64,000 nucleotides of DNA, from contig NMRA01000140.1 of assembly GCA_002633005.1 (NCBI GenBank), forward strand, positions 178,158 to 242,157. Direction: 5' to 3'. The DNA comes from Phoronis australis. Lineage: Eukaryota > Phoronida > Phoronidae. Positions 25,701 to 40,700 of the stretch are shown here, piece after piece. The notes under the pieces are model-generated. The model was not told the origin of the DNA. It made no database searches and saw only the letters and a list, made by a program, of their open reading frames with translations. How positions within the stretch are numbered: position 1 is the first letter of the stretch; each line of letters starts with the position of its first letter. Both the position numbers and the translations under genes were made by a program.

Positions 25701-28700
25701 ACAATAGGGTCTGACAGGCTGACTCCATTCACGTACTCAAGTTAGGCTGAAAACTTGGAGGAGGCAGTGTGGCTTAATATATGCTTCCTTTACTCAAGGT
25801 CACGTGCCCTCTTGGGGCACACTGCTAGACCACTGAGTCAGGCTCTGCTTGGTTTTAACTCTACATTAATAAAGCACAAAAAGGGTTCCATGTGATATGT
25901 GTAATGGGCCCACCTGAGTGGCCGAAGCAAGTCTGGTACAATGTGTACTAAACTGCCCGCCTTTTATTCTGCTGAACATTGGAGTTGCTTTGTTATTGAC
26001 TAAGTCTGGCAATTCGTCTCGGATAAACCTTGGGCATGACAACAGCTAACTAAGTAGTAAGAAATTACAATAAGATATGATTACCACCCACCACCAGCTG
26101 CGAAGTCGAGGAAGTCCTTGGACAACATGTGCATAAGTAGGTCTATGAGCAAAAGCAAGTCATTGAACTTGTCCTCGTCATCTTCGTCTGTCACAGTCCT
26201 CCTCTTCCCGCTAGTGTGTTTAGCGTACATTTGAATGAGTGACAGGCAAACTTCGTAGATTTTCTTGGAGTTGGACTACAATTAACAAAGGAGTCGGTTA
26301 ATTACTGTGTCGGGACTATTGAACTCCCTGTTGTGTTCTGGCTGCTACAAGGTTTATTAATTTTGATTGTCCATGGAAGTATGGTTACCAAAAGAATAAC
26401 TGCTATTCATTGTGTTGGACTCGTTCAAGCTCTAAACATTGCCCTGGTAGAAACAGCTGTTTCGAAAAAGGCCAAGTGTGTCCCACATCAGTTGACGCAG
26501 CAACAAAAACCTGAAGTGTGATTTTCAGAGTGGATGAATTGATACTCATTTGAGTACGGCAAATGTAGTTGTACATTTTATCTTTAAAATTATACATAAC
26601 TACCACATCACAAAGTAAACTTCACGCCAACATCCAACATCCTCCCAAATAATTCTTACATAAGAATTACAAAAATGACAGGAGTTTCAAGATATATAAA
26701 TAAGTAAATATTATCATCAAAAATTACATATTAACAAAATCAAGGAAAGGAAACAGAGATGTTAAGATGCAACACATGACATATATAACTGTCTGATGCC
26801 AGTCAATACGAGAAGCGGATGTCTCACCACGTTTAACCAGTCTATCATGTTCTGTACTGTCTCCGAGAACACCTCGATAATGAGCTGAACCATATCCTCA
26901 TAGTTATGGTAGACATCTGTAAGTCGAAGGGTACAGTTAGTAAGTCCTAGGACAACAGAGACAGTTTTGTTGGATGGTAGGTTATCAAATTATTTCAATA
27001 TTAATGCATATCAAACGTTTCTAGAAAAACAAATGAATGGAATGATCAAGGTAGATCAGTAATTATCATAATTTATGCAATTTCAGTAATTATCATAATT
27101 TATGCAATTTCTTATCACTGAGCAACAATAAATGATCAAAAGAGGGGTTTTCTGTGAATAATGCCACGAACACCGATCAGACTCATATCAGACTGGCCAT
27201 CATTTATAATCAGCCTGATAGGAATTATCAACCAAAATAGGGGAGTACCATTTGGAATACTGCTAACTGGACAGGCAGCTACAAACTCATTGTTTGAAAT
27301 CATTATAGCTCACCAATTATTGTTCACAACAGAAAAAATGTTAAATACGTAACTTTTGACTTCAATCAGTGGCAGCCTCAACTAAATGTTCAGAGAAGGT
27401 GAAGACTGATGTCAAAATAATTATGTTAAAAAAATCTTTCAGTTAGGTACACAACATGGTGGTCCAGTGAAATTAGATATCATAACATTTCTCAAGTTAT
27501 ATTTCATTGTAAGCACGGCTTGCATACTGCAACTATTACTAAATAACATTTTAACGTGAAATTCTGAGCCTTTGTGGCAAAGTAAATAGCCTAAAAAGTG
27601 TCAATCATGACAATTCTTTTAGCTCCAAATTGAAGAATTTTCACAGTAATACAGATTAAGTTGTGTCTTGAGCAAATTTTGTGCAGTCGCAATTTTTGAT
27701 TGAAAGTTCAGGATCAAGAGAAGCATCCACTTTAAAATTTGACAAGAAAAGGACCCTGGGGTCTATCCCATGAAAAGTGACGTAATACTTAAGTTGGAAA
27801 CTAGTTCTTACGCTCCGCACAGCTATTTCTGAAAAATAATAAAGTCTCACTTGAGTAAAAGTGAAAAGTGTCTGAGAATATAAACATAACTCTTGCGACT
27901 GAGAGTATTTCAGTAAATCAACAGAGTGCGACGCGTTCAATAAATCAATAGAGAGCGATGCGTTCAATAAATCAGTAGAGTGCGATGCGTTCAGTAAATC
28001 AATAGAGAGCGATGCGTTCAATAAATCAATAGAGTGCGATGCGTTCAATAAATCAATAGAGTGCGACGCGTTCAATAAATCAATAGAGTGCGACGCGTTC
28101 AATAAATCAATAGAGTGCGATGCGTTCAATAAATCAATAGAGTGCGACGCGTTCAATAAATCGATAGAGTGCGATGCGTTCAATAAATCAATAGAGTGCG
28201 ACGCGTTCAATAAATCAATAGAGTGCGATGCGTTCAATAAGTCAATAGAGTGCGATGCGTTCAATGAATCGATAGAGTGCGATTGTGAAGTGGGAGGGTA
28301 AGAAAATGTCTGTCTTAAGTTTCACGTTACTTTCATGAAACAGAGCCAGACCCCTAGACCCCGTCTGGAATTGCCGTTGACCTGTCTTCAAACAACACCT
28401 TGTAAACATCTCAACATTTGCAGGGAAGCAGTAAGTATTCAAAAATGGAACAACAACGAGTTTAGCAATCATTTTGTCTTAAAGGAAAAAATTTTTACTG
28501 TAAAGACCATCCAGTCACTTAAGATGAACTTTGAATTCCCGTTCATATAGCCTACCCAGTAATGGCACCAGATCTTGAAGGGCAGGGTGTAGGATGGTGA
28601 ACACCTCATTAGTGTTCACAGCCTCTGCGCCCTGGCCCACCCCACACAGAGACTCTAGTAAGCTGAGTAGTTGTGTCTTTGTTTGCTGGTCGTGAAACGT

Positions 28701-31700
28701 TTTGAGGAAACTCTCCTGACACGTGACTGCTCTCAGGCTTGAGTGGATGCCATTGATGAGCTGAATATGGACAAGGTAAAGATGACGTGAAAACTATGGT
28801 TCACAGTCTGGGAGGACAGAGAACACTTCATTCTTACAGGATACGCAGCTTGAATATTCAGCAAATACAGCAACAAATAACAATGATACAATTTCATAGA
28901 CAGATGAACAAATTTTAGTGGTTGAAGAAATACTGACTTACACAACATTTGTTCACGTACGATCATGCGTAGCAAAACAGGACATTACATAATGTTAACA
29001 CTGACATGAACCTGCCTTCTGCCAAACACGATCAACCTTTCATTAAGAGCACTTACCATTACAGAGCTCTTCCAACTTTGTTTCTCACTCACTTTAGAAG
29101 TTGTTTCAGGACTTGACAAGAACTCACAGTTTGTTATTGCTTGAGGCCAAATTATTGAACCTGGTCTCCACCAATAATGGTCAGTTCTTCCCGAGCCAAG
29201 GTAACACTTCTAACCCAAGTAAGGAGCAATTTGAGATCAATTTCATAAGGATAGGAGGTCTAAATTAGACACTATTTTACAACAGGAGTTCTAAGTCGGA
29301 CACATATTACGACAGGAGGTCTAAATCGGACGTTATTTTATGCCAGAAAGTGGGTTTACAGCAATTTGAAAGAAATGCAGAAGGATGGACATTTGTTGAG
29401 AAAACGTTTTCACAGAACAACTGCTCCACGGCATCATACTTCCCTTTTTACTTGATGGAAATAAACAGGAAATGCAAAAAGAACAAAGCTGGCGGGTATT
29501 ATTGATCATCCAGTGGATAAGTACAATTATCATACCAAAAACTGAAAGTCATTCGTGACTTATTTGAAGACTGAAATCTACCTGGTGGCATGGGTCGATC
29601 TTGAAGCAAATGGCAGGGTATGCGTTGAGCAACAGCTGGTCTTGCTTATGAGAAATGCTGACGCGAATCTGAGTCCATTTCTTATAGTATCAAAAACAAT
29701 CCTTTACAGCTCAAGAATGACACAGGCCACCATGTGTCGCAGAAGTTTGGAAAGGTTGGCAGTGCCGATGAAATGTAACTTTCTTTCCTCATAAGTAAGT
29801 ATTAGTAAGCCTATTACAATTTTTCAGTATTACATTACCTCCTTCCAGTAGTTAATTTTACTGTCTTCATCCTCTATGGACAAGCCAGCCAGGACAAGAG
29901 CCTTGGAGAGCAGACGTTTGGCAGCAGATGGCAGATTTCTAAGAGGCAGCTGATTGGCTGCTAACTGTTTGGCAAGGTCCCACACAGTGGGATACTGAAT
30001 AACGCAGCTACACCTGGTGTCAAAGAGAAGAACATAATATACATCAGCTGGAGAATACTGATCTGGCAGTCATTTAAATCTGTTGCCTTTTAAAAAAATA
30101 TAAAAATATTTTAAAATTTGTTTTATCTATTTGTAAGTAGCTTACTCCAAACACTGCTTTTGAAATCTGTGACAAAATTAAATGTAAATACCTTGAAATC
30201 TTTTTTTATACAAAACTCTTTTACGATTTGTCAGTTGTTTGTGGAGACAATGAGGTCAACAAACACGGGTGCCTAGTCTTGTCAAGTAAAATGTTACGGG
30301 GCACTTGTAAGGGTTTGGGCATTAATTGAGTGGATAACTTTACTGTCATTAAAAATGCTATGTCTCATTAAGCTTCAAATATGCAAATGAAGTACTAGTT
30401 TACAAAGAATCACGGGACTTCTAATGCGCCAGAAACCATCCGAGAATCAGTTAACATTACTACCTCGTGAGTCTCATTTTGCAGGACTATTTTTCATCGT
30501 TACCCTAATAAAACAAGGCACAGTTTATATTATTTGCATACTTCACAATCAAATAATAATTGTATAGTATTTAGATGTATCAAATGTGGTGCTTTTTTAA
30601 ACCACAATTTATTTACTGATTTTTTCTTTTCCTGACTATACTTGTACACACAGTTCTTCAGGGAGTCACCGGGTGGCGCTTGATACAAATTTAAACATTC
30701 ACGGTTTTAATGAAGCGTAACGTCTTTAAGAGTTGCCAATAGGAGTCAGTTGAGTCATTGTGTAACTCAAATAGGAAACAAAATCGACACTGGTGAACAG
30801 AAATCTTCCGGAATATTAATGACTTCTAACTAATTTGACCACTTGCGGCGACTAGCCACTCAAATAAAGAATCAAAATCAACAATGTTGAACACATCAGA
30901 CTAGAGAGATGGGACACATAGCCATATAAATCAAGAAAACTAAACACAGCAGACTATATTTAGTCCCACTAAACCACTCGAGACATTAAGTCATTCGATC
31001 AAAAATCAACAATCTTGAAAACTGTACACCACTAATCAAAACTTCTTACTGGACCATCCGAGACAATCCTCAAATCACTCAAAAGCAATTTGAAAATCCC
31101 AAATCTTGACCACTGGTCAACACTGCTGACCCGACCGTGTATACATGCAGCTTACCTAACCTTCACCTCCACCAGAGTCACTAACATTTGCGCTGTCTCC
31201 TTCACCAGCTCTGGCTCAGCCGTCCATACAGAAAGAATAGACGCTATCTTATCCAACAGGCACTTGACGACCCATTTTGCACCATCGGTGTCGCGTCCAA
31301 AACAGGTGACAAAAGTCATGCTAATCTGTAAAGGGATACAAACGTAAATGAGACATGAGAAAACGCATCCAGCAAATAAGTGCATGTTCATTTCATCAAC
31401 TCCTACTATGCTTCAATGACACATGATGCAAGTAATCTAGTAATATGAAACCAACTGGAGTTTGCAACATCATATATGGATCCCATAAGCTTTCAAAAAC
31501 ATCTACACTTTGTTAGACAAACACATCAGTTCTGTACAAAATATTGCTCTCATCACCGAATATTTCATGAGGTGATTTAATTTCAATGTCAATTTTTTGC
31601 ATATGGATAACCAGGGTTGCACTGATTTCTACTTCATCAGACAGCTCACCTTAAACGGATGCAAGGGTCAAAGTGAGTGTCCGTTGACACTCAGATTTTG

Positions 31701-34700
31701 CACGCACCCCCACCCGTCGTTAGCTCAACATGTTGATATAAGTTTCACAATGAGGTGATGAGCAGAAGTACCCGGATGGAGTGGAATTTTGAGGTGCATG
31801 TGAAGTTAACAAAAAGCAGTTCCTGGCTGTATTTTGACGTCAGTCTTCACGAAGCTAGCTGGCTGGCTTCTTACCTCTGAGTAGTGGTTCTCATCGGGGA
31901 GTAAATAACAGCGTAACCATCGGGTGAAGAACCAGACGAGGGATCTAGTGACTTCAGGACTGAGGTAGTGGACCAGGCCAGCCTTCGCAGCGTACATCTC
32001 AACGCCACACAGACTGAACACACTAGCTATCAGCCTGCAATTCATAACACTACACCGTAATTTATTACATGGACATTTTGTAATACTCTCTCCAGATATG
32101 TATCTACTATCTTCAGGATTCACCACACTGAAGTCGTAGAACCATCCCAGCCTTGGCTGTACTCCCCTCTACGTCACAGTACTGAGCTAGTGAACCAGGA
32201 CACAAGGACAAAGGTATGGAAAATGTGGCAAAATGTCATTATTTTCTCAATTTGACCGTTAAAAGGACAGGCAAAATGTTCTAATTTTATCAATGACTTG
32301 TCAATGGTGGCATCACCACACTACTCCTATAGTAACCAAGCTGCCTGTAAAGTGAAACCTGGATGGTATGTGAAGTCTATGGTCCCGTCTGCACACAGAC
32401 TACCCTAGAACAACTTGCACTAGTGCAACTTAACCCATTTTTAAGTGGAGCATCCACACAAACACACGTATCCGATAACTAGGATAAGTTGTCACTCTAA
32501 ACATAACAATAAACAGCTGATGCAAATATGGTGCACAAAAGAAGACTTGTCAATAAGTAATCGCAGCTGATAATTAGTTCCGCACTGCCCCAGTTTTGTG
32601 GCTACACATTGCTTAGAAATGGTGCGAGTTATTCTAAAACAAGTTTCCCTACCTCGATAAGGTGGAGTACGTTATCACAAGAGGGGCAAGTTGCACTAGT
32701 TTAAATAGCGTCTGCACAGCTCACAAACCTACCAACAACTCGTTACAGGAGTAACTTGTTCTAGGGTAAGTCTACGTGTGGACGGCACTTACGACTTGTT
32801 TTTCTCTGACTCCCAATGTCATGGCAGATTACTAACAGAACAAACTAGCCACTACAGGTATCATCAGGTATGGCTGCCTAGTAGAAGACCTACGTAGAGG
32901 ATACCGGCAATGAGATTACATCCGATGACTAACTCGAGGGCATAAAACTTGTTTCGGTCATTTTGGCATAAAAACTGACACAATGTCCAAGAGTAGACTC
33001 TACTTTGTGTACATGCACATGCTTCATTTAAAAATAACCTTATCATTCAATCATGCATAAAAAGTCATCAAAGATAAAATCTAGACAAAAACAAATCAAC
33101 AAATATCAGGGACAGTCACTTAGTGTGTCCTATATCGCTTTTAAAGCCCACTGCTGAATAAACGTGCCGTGCAAGTTTTTGAAAAAGACAAATCACTTTT
33201 TCTGAAAGAGCCTCCTGTGGACTTGTTGAGGACACAAAATAACTTCCGGAAAAAGGATAGTAACAAGACTAGACACAAACAGCTTTTAGATAAATCCCCT
33301 ACTGGCAGTTAATTCAGCACCACACTCGGTCAAAACGTCTAGCAATAAAAAGTAACTTTGAAAAAATGGATACTATCTGATGACCTTAACTCAATGTCAC
33401 AGCAGAGCTGGATTACCTGACTGAGCTGTCCACTTCATTTTCTGCACCTGATGGCAGACCATTCACACAGTCCCCAGAGGTCGCTAGCAGCTTGACAGTA
33501 CTCTGTACATTCACGGTGTTGGCCTGTTCCAGGGAATGTTCCATTATTTCATGAGGGATGAGAGGAGTCTCGCCTTCATACTCATCACTCAGTAAACAAG
33601 CTGAAAGATATGACACCGACAACAAAATGACACACTGAACACAATAACTAATCCAAGATAGGAGAAGTCGTTGATGAGGGTGACCATTTTTCAATAGCTT
33701 AGGCAATATGTTCTATTGGCTACTGTGTTTACTTAGCAATATGATGATTTTGTCCAGAGAGCCATTGACTGACACACCGCCCTTAAAGTTCGGTCATTGT
33801 GGCAAAAGAAAGATGATTAACAAGCTATTACTTGATGAATATACTAAAAAGATTTAAGGCATGAATCTTAATCTTTTCAATGCCGATACCAAAACTGAAA
33901 AATCTGGATGCTACAAAGATTACAGAAATTGGACAGCCAACACTGTATTCTGCCTGTAGCTCAACTAATGACTTCAATATCTACTGAAAGATAAGGAAAC
34001 AACATGTGCAATGAATCCTTGTCTTGGCACTCACTGCTAATTATTTATGAGCAGAGATGACCTCCCAAAATCACGTCTTCAGTTTTTTGTCCATAAACTT
34101 TTAGATAGCATGTTTGAGGTGATTTCTGTGCTTTGGCATGTAACAATAAAAACAATTTTTGAGCAATAAAATAGTAATTTCCAACAGTCGGAAAATGCAT
34201 GATCTCAGGTAAGCACTAGGCCCCAACTTGGTGAAAGATTAGCTTTTAAAACCCACAGTTGAGCTAATACTGCTCACCTGTACTTTGCGTCTCAGTTTAT
34301 TTTCAAAACGATAAGACATACTTCCAAACGTAGAAACTTATTGTTATGAGTTGCTATTGCAGCTACATCCAAACCCGCAACATCGCATCCTACAAGCGCC
34401 ACCTGTAGTCAGCCAATGCCTTTCATTCTCTGCCGCAGCAGGTTTATTTTTTTCAAAAAGAACTGTTTCTCTTTTGTAGCAGTTTTGAGAAGGAACTCTT
34501 TACCGCATTTTCTCTGCTCTTAATCTACAGACAGGCATGGCGAGCTGCTGTGACACTGGGTGAATGACCTACTTTTTACTTAAAACAGGCTACTTGCTCA
34601 CTATCTCGTGACAGCACCATGCCGTGTGAGGCAACTTTGAAGATCGACATGCCATGTCATAGAGCAATGTCGACGTTATGATTGGCTACCAATGATACTA

Positions 34701-37700
34701 TCCAATAAGTGATACACCAGTACAGAATGCATTTGGCTCACAATACTGTTAATCACATAAAAATGTGTCTGTTTACGACGTCAGACTCAAAAACGATGCA
34801 AAAGAGAATTTTGGCTAATGAAAGTACAAATTTCAAGATTCAACAGAAACTGAATAAAAAGTCGTATTTTTCGGCACAAAATGCATAGCATTCTCTACTA
34901 TAACCACATTTTCAATGAAAATCCATAACAAACACTGACAGTGTGCACCAAAGAGCGTCTCTGAATTGAGCTCATCAATACTGAAGAGCTTGTTGCTGAT
35001 ATACAGTGTTCAGATCAGCCAGGAAATGTACGAAAATACCGCGCGTGTAAGTTGTTACCTTATGAGCAGAAAATATTGATATCGACATGTCAAGAAAATA
35101 TCTTGTTTGTGGGATGAAATGATTTGCCAATTGACTGCAGGATAGCAAGCCATTAACAGCTTCATGGAGAACTAGCAATATGAAACATTATTTGATTATG
35201 ATCCCCTGTGAGTTTGCTATGAATGTTTTCAGGTGTAATTTGCAACCATTCTACACATACCTGAGATAAGTAATAACCAGTGAAGATCTTCGTTTAAATT
35301 ATTAAGAGACTTCATGTCAATGTTCACTTGGGATGTATGCACATTCTGAAGAACCTTAGATAAATGACTCACTCGCGCTTCAAGCAACCTAAAATATTAA
35401 ACAGACAGTTAACAGAGCCATTGGCCCTTGACTGACAACGAGCCTACAACCAGTTTGTTCAATTTGAATGGCATTTTACAAAATTAAGACCATGGTGCTT
35501 TTATAATGACATTTAGAATCAAATGAACCTGAATCAGCCCAAGGAAAATCAGTGCAATACATTCAATTTTCGGAATTATTCATAAAGGATAACAACTTCG
35601 CTATTTAACTCTCACCCGCAGTGAACTGTTTCAGATAACCCAGACATCAAAATTAAGCAACTTTCTCAGAACAACAGTAGAGAGGGAACAAAAATGTAAA
35701 CAAAGGTGACTTAATAAAAGAAAAATCAACAATTAAAATGGTTAATAATTGTTAACGCAAAGTGTGGGCGATGCCCTCTAGTGGTGAATTAGCCGTACCT
35801 GGCCAAGAGAGGCAGAGAATGACTAGGAATTCTTCTCCCAAGAAGTCCAATACAGGAAAGTTGATCCTTAAATAGATCGTGATCATCCTCGTCGTTTTCT
35901 TCATAATCCTCGAGATCTTCTGAATCACCACTGTCCGTCTAAACACACATACAATACAATACAAACAGTTACGAAAATGCCTCAGCTACGACCACAAATA
36001 TCCTAACTATATGATTTCAGATGAGCAAATATGAGACAAGTGTTTAAAATTTTCAATGATATAAATGTACTAACTGCGAGCCATACAATTTTTCATGGCA
36101 ATGATTGACTACACCAGCAAACAGGAATGGCAGTATACAGCTAATACTAAAGAGACCAACCGGCCACTATTTCTCTTTCTCAAAAACTCAAAACTAAAAT
36201 CAATGCAGACACCGAATTCAGTTGGCAATCATAGTGTACCTTGTTCCTGTTCCCCTCGGGCAGACTTAGGTGACACTGGACGTACGTGTTGAATATCTCT
36301 GTAGCTGGCTGGTGCAACTGACCCGCGGACAATGGGTCTCCGTCTCGCAGCAACCGCATCCATGTCCTCAGCATCTTCTCATAGGCTTCCATGTAAACTG
36401 TATCATCCTTGTGCATCTGCGGTTTGTCAGGTAGAAATTTGTTTGCCGGAGTAGAATAGTGATGGGGGATTAAATACAGCTTGATTGAGATAGAATGGTA
36501 TTCAGACGAACAGAACTATGTTAATGTGAACTTCCATGAGATGCCAGGCAGGTAGGAAGATTGTCTCCCCTGTTAAAGTAATCCAACTGGAAGAATTCCG
36601 ATGTTTGGAGACAACGTAACTGACACTAATATGACACGATTTGGACCCACAAGTAAGAATAGAATTTCCGTCGCATCACAACTTCAAAAATTTTGGATTT
36701 TTTACCCATTCAGGTAACCACGTGGGCAATTCTGCAATTGCAATTTTACAAAAATTACACATTTGGACTAACCAGTGTGCTCTGACATCAGTTGCACCCA
36801 TTGTATGCTCCCGAGGAGTACAAAAGGATTACAATTGACAAAGTCCATGGCAAGGTAATAATTTTTGAAGTGTTCAGAAATTTACGGCACTATGTAATTC
36901 TTCCCTACTTACTATTGTAGTTTTTAATTTTGGCATTTTAATTTTACTTGACTGGGACCAAAATGTCAAAGTGGTGTCATACTAAACGAGCAAATAGGCC
37001 TAAACACCAAGATGGGGTCACTCACTGCTTCTTCCAAAGCCGCGGCTTGTCCAAATTCACAGGTCAATTTTGTCAACTGTAGGAGAAAGCCTTGCAGAAG
37101 ATCCACTGGTAGGAGCGAGAATACAGCTACACGGGTCTGAAGAAGGAGGTTTTCAAATATAGTCGCCACGTTGATTGCCTCGTAGTCATGGATAGGTGTG
37201 CTGAAATGAATTCAGAGATGTGTAAACAGTTATCAAAGACAGTGCCCACACAGATGGCTTCGGAGTCATAGATTGGTGTACTGAAACGTGTTCAGAGATG
37301 GGTACATAGTTCTCAAAAGTGGCAATATCCAAGATCATATAAAAACTGCTTAGATATAAACGACAAGAAACTTTTCGAGGTTTGGAAAGACGTCATCGTG
37401 TAATTGTGAGTGCTGAGATATACTGCGAAAGGGAAAGTTGTCAAAATTAGATTGTGACAATGCCCAAGCCCCTGAATCATGGAACTGCACTACAATGAAT
37501 CCTGAAGTGATGTTTCTAATAAATATTTTTTGTAACCGAAGTTTATTAATGTAATCAAATAAACTTGTATACTGTACACATTCTATATTAAAAAACAACT
37601 AAAAAATTGCAAAATGTTTCAAAAATATTGTCAGGCAATGACAAGTAACTTACAAGGACAACGAGTTGAGTAACGACTTTAGGAACTTTCCAAGCCACAC

Positions 37701-40700
37701 ACACAGACAAAAGGTTGAGAGATGTTCCCAGAAAATCACTCTCATGTTAACAAGCCACACACACAGACAAAAGGTTGAGAGATGTTCCCAGAAAATCACT
37801 CTCATGTTAACAAGCCACACACACAGACAAAAGGTTGAGAGATGTTCCCAGAAAATCACTCTCATGTTAACAAGTCACACACACAGACAAAAGGTTGAGA
37901 GATGTTCCCAGAAAATCACTCTCATGTTAACAAGTCACACACACAGACAAAAGGTTGAGAGATGTTCCCAGAAAATCACTCTCATGTTAACAAGCCACAC
38001 ACACAGACAAAAGGTTGAGAGATGTTCCCAGAAAATCACTCTCATGTTAACAAGTCACTTACACAGCTATGTAATTGAGCAAGGGCTCCAAAAAATTCTT
38101 GACATACTCCATGCGCATCTTGTCGGTAGCAAAGATCTCGCCATTCATGGAGGCCAGTTGTGCCAGACACTGTAGGCAGTGGTGAGACATCTCACTGTTG
38201 AAATGGATTTTATGGTGCAGCTGAAACCATAGTAACAAAAGATGGGAGCTTGTCAATGAGGTGTACTGAGGCTTATAAACTTGGCATAGTTTTAACTTGA
38301 GAAGGAGATCTGTAGTGTAGCTCCATCTATTGAGTTATAAAAAATATAACATCTGGATTTTTGGTAGTTTAAGGTGAATGAACATGGAGGTCATCAAAAA
38401 CTTATTGCTTGTTTGTTGACATTTTGCAAGGGGGTGGAGCTTGCGATAGATCAATTCCAACAATGAATGAGCCCCCCCAAGACCTGTGTACATGGTCTGA
38501 ATGTCAAATGCAATTTTCTAGGCAACATGTGAGCTTGGAAAATCGGGTTGGAACATTTGTTTACACAGCTTGACTTGGCGTGTACGACAATTGGACGTTA
38601 CAGGCAGGCCTTAAGAATAGCACTATAACAACTTGAAGCAAGGTGAATGTTGGTTGAATTTTTAATTTTTGCAGAAATTTGTTGAATATTCAAATCTAAA
38701 TACAAACAATCACAGAGAACACCACAATTATGAAATGCCTATTAAGTGTGATTAGGCAAAGGTTCTTGGTGCATACACAGTACATAGATTGTACACACAT
38801 GTCGATGATGGAGGTGATAGTTTGACAATTTGGCAATTGTAATGATGACAATACAAACTTCTAAAAGGTGACACAAATATAAGGTGATGTTGTAAGAACA
38901 AAGTTGACATAGTTTGCTGCAAGAAGGGACATTCCGATTCCAGAACAACCCCTTTACATACAAAAGGGGTCTGAGAGGATGTGCAATTCTGATTCCAGCT
39001 AGGACAACCTATTCACTTTCAGGGGGCTTGGAGAGGAAGTACAAGTAAGTTGTATTCCGGGACAAACCATTTTCTAACAAGAGGGGTAAGGGAGAATGTA
39101 CAATCGTTGAATCAAAAATTCTTTCTGTGCATTACACTCGACCAATATGTTTAATTCAATACTAGACTTAGTCAGAAATGACGAATACAAAAGTCTTATA
39201 GCTATTGCACTATAATTATCATCTACATAACCTTCTACCTGATGGGTCCCTCAATGAAACCAGACATTAAACAGAATCCTGAATGTCAAACAGCAGTAGG
39301 ATTCACGTGTGCATTCCCCTAGATGTACTAAATGCAAAATCACGCAAAACCACATGAATGAAAGGCGAGTGTTTCATGAGTATGCTCGGAACCTTGCTAA
39401 TGTAACATAGCAAAATGGTTGCCGTGACTGGTTGGGGAGGATGGAATGTTGTCCGTGTTGGGATTGTGTGAAGTCATAAAACACTGGCGGGATCACTGTT
39501 TCCATTCCATAATCAAACATTTTTTACCAAAAGTGCTTTGCAAGTGTCTTGGGGCCACGGATTGCAGCCTAAGAAGGAGTCGACTCAGATGCATACCTAC
39601 AGAACCACCTGACTTAAGTGAATACAAGCTGACACACCATACTATTACACCGTCACAAGGTGGCGCCCCAAACCCACCTTTAAGATAAGCTGCAGCAAGT
39701 CTTTGCTCAGTAACGTTGACCTCCACCTTGTACCAGGCCGTAGTGACGTACATTCATAGTTCATGAACGAGCCAACGTGTCTCCGCATTACTAACAGTAG
39801 CTAAGGTAAAGCAGTGCAATTCAGATAGAACCAACTGGTTGATAATTTAGCCTGTTTCAAGAAATCAGGCTTAGTATAAGTCAAGAAAATCTGTCTAAAA
39901 ACTCGAACCTTAAAGACAGCAGAAATATGTAGCCTGCTCGGGAGCAGACTAAAAGCCAAAGTCAAAGGACAAACAATAAACTTTTGGCTACAGACTCTTA
40001 GAAGCAGCTTCAAGTCTACTGACGAAACGGAGACAAGGCCTAAACTAACACTGACAATCAAATATCAAATTATTGAAAACTACACAACACACTGAAAGAG
40101 TAGTGTTTTGTTGGTTTAGTCCACAGCACAATGGGAATATAAGATGTCTACTTTGGTAATATGTCATCTAGTATGGATACAGTATTAAACACTAATATGT
40201 CATCTAGTATGGATACAGTATTAAACACGAATTTAATACACTCAAGCATAAGTTAGGCAAAATGTTCAATACTGCGTGAATGCAAGGCATCTACACAAGC
40301 TTGTTTCATTTGCATGTTACCAAACTCTAACGTCTTCCTGATCCTACTGATCAATAACCCCAGTACAATGTGTTTTGCCACATTAGTTCAGTTTCACTGT
40401 GACTTACGATCCATAACACACGCCATCCTGAACGCAAAATTGACACACTTCCAGATCCATCTTGTTTCTGTCAGAAAAACAGGCTCAAGACTGCTGTTTT
40501 TCTGATATGCTCACATTTGCTTAGGAGAAGCACATTCAGCAGCCCATTGGCAACGTCATGCTCAGAATTTGATCAAACAAATTTTGTGTCTGATAATTAC
40601 TAGCGACAATATTGTCAAGGATACACCTAGATGGCGTAAACTGCCAGGACAACACGTGCTCGGCTATGGCCAAAAAGCGGTTCAAGACCGCGGTAGTTTC

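Noticed and set aside
27656-28264. 202-residue open frame with NASHSIDLL repeats
   Set aside because: It is the 27 bp minisatellite, open only because the period is divisible by three, inside an XPO4 intron.
37666-38175. 169-residue frame and CRISPR-like regular spacing
   Set aside because: Direct 60 bp satellite units without unique spacers, in an animal intron; not a CRISPR array and not a gene.
39660-39690. VGLGRHLVTV on the minus strand as the missing XPO4 exon
   Set aside because: It resembles GRHY of human XPO4 but a stop follows at once and no donor or acceptor fits.
40407-40470. Minus-strand segment before a good gtaagt donor as the missing XPO4 exon
   Set aside because: The phase-compatible frame (SGSVSILRSGWRVLW) is too short and matches the expected SWRETLL region poorly; unresolved.
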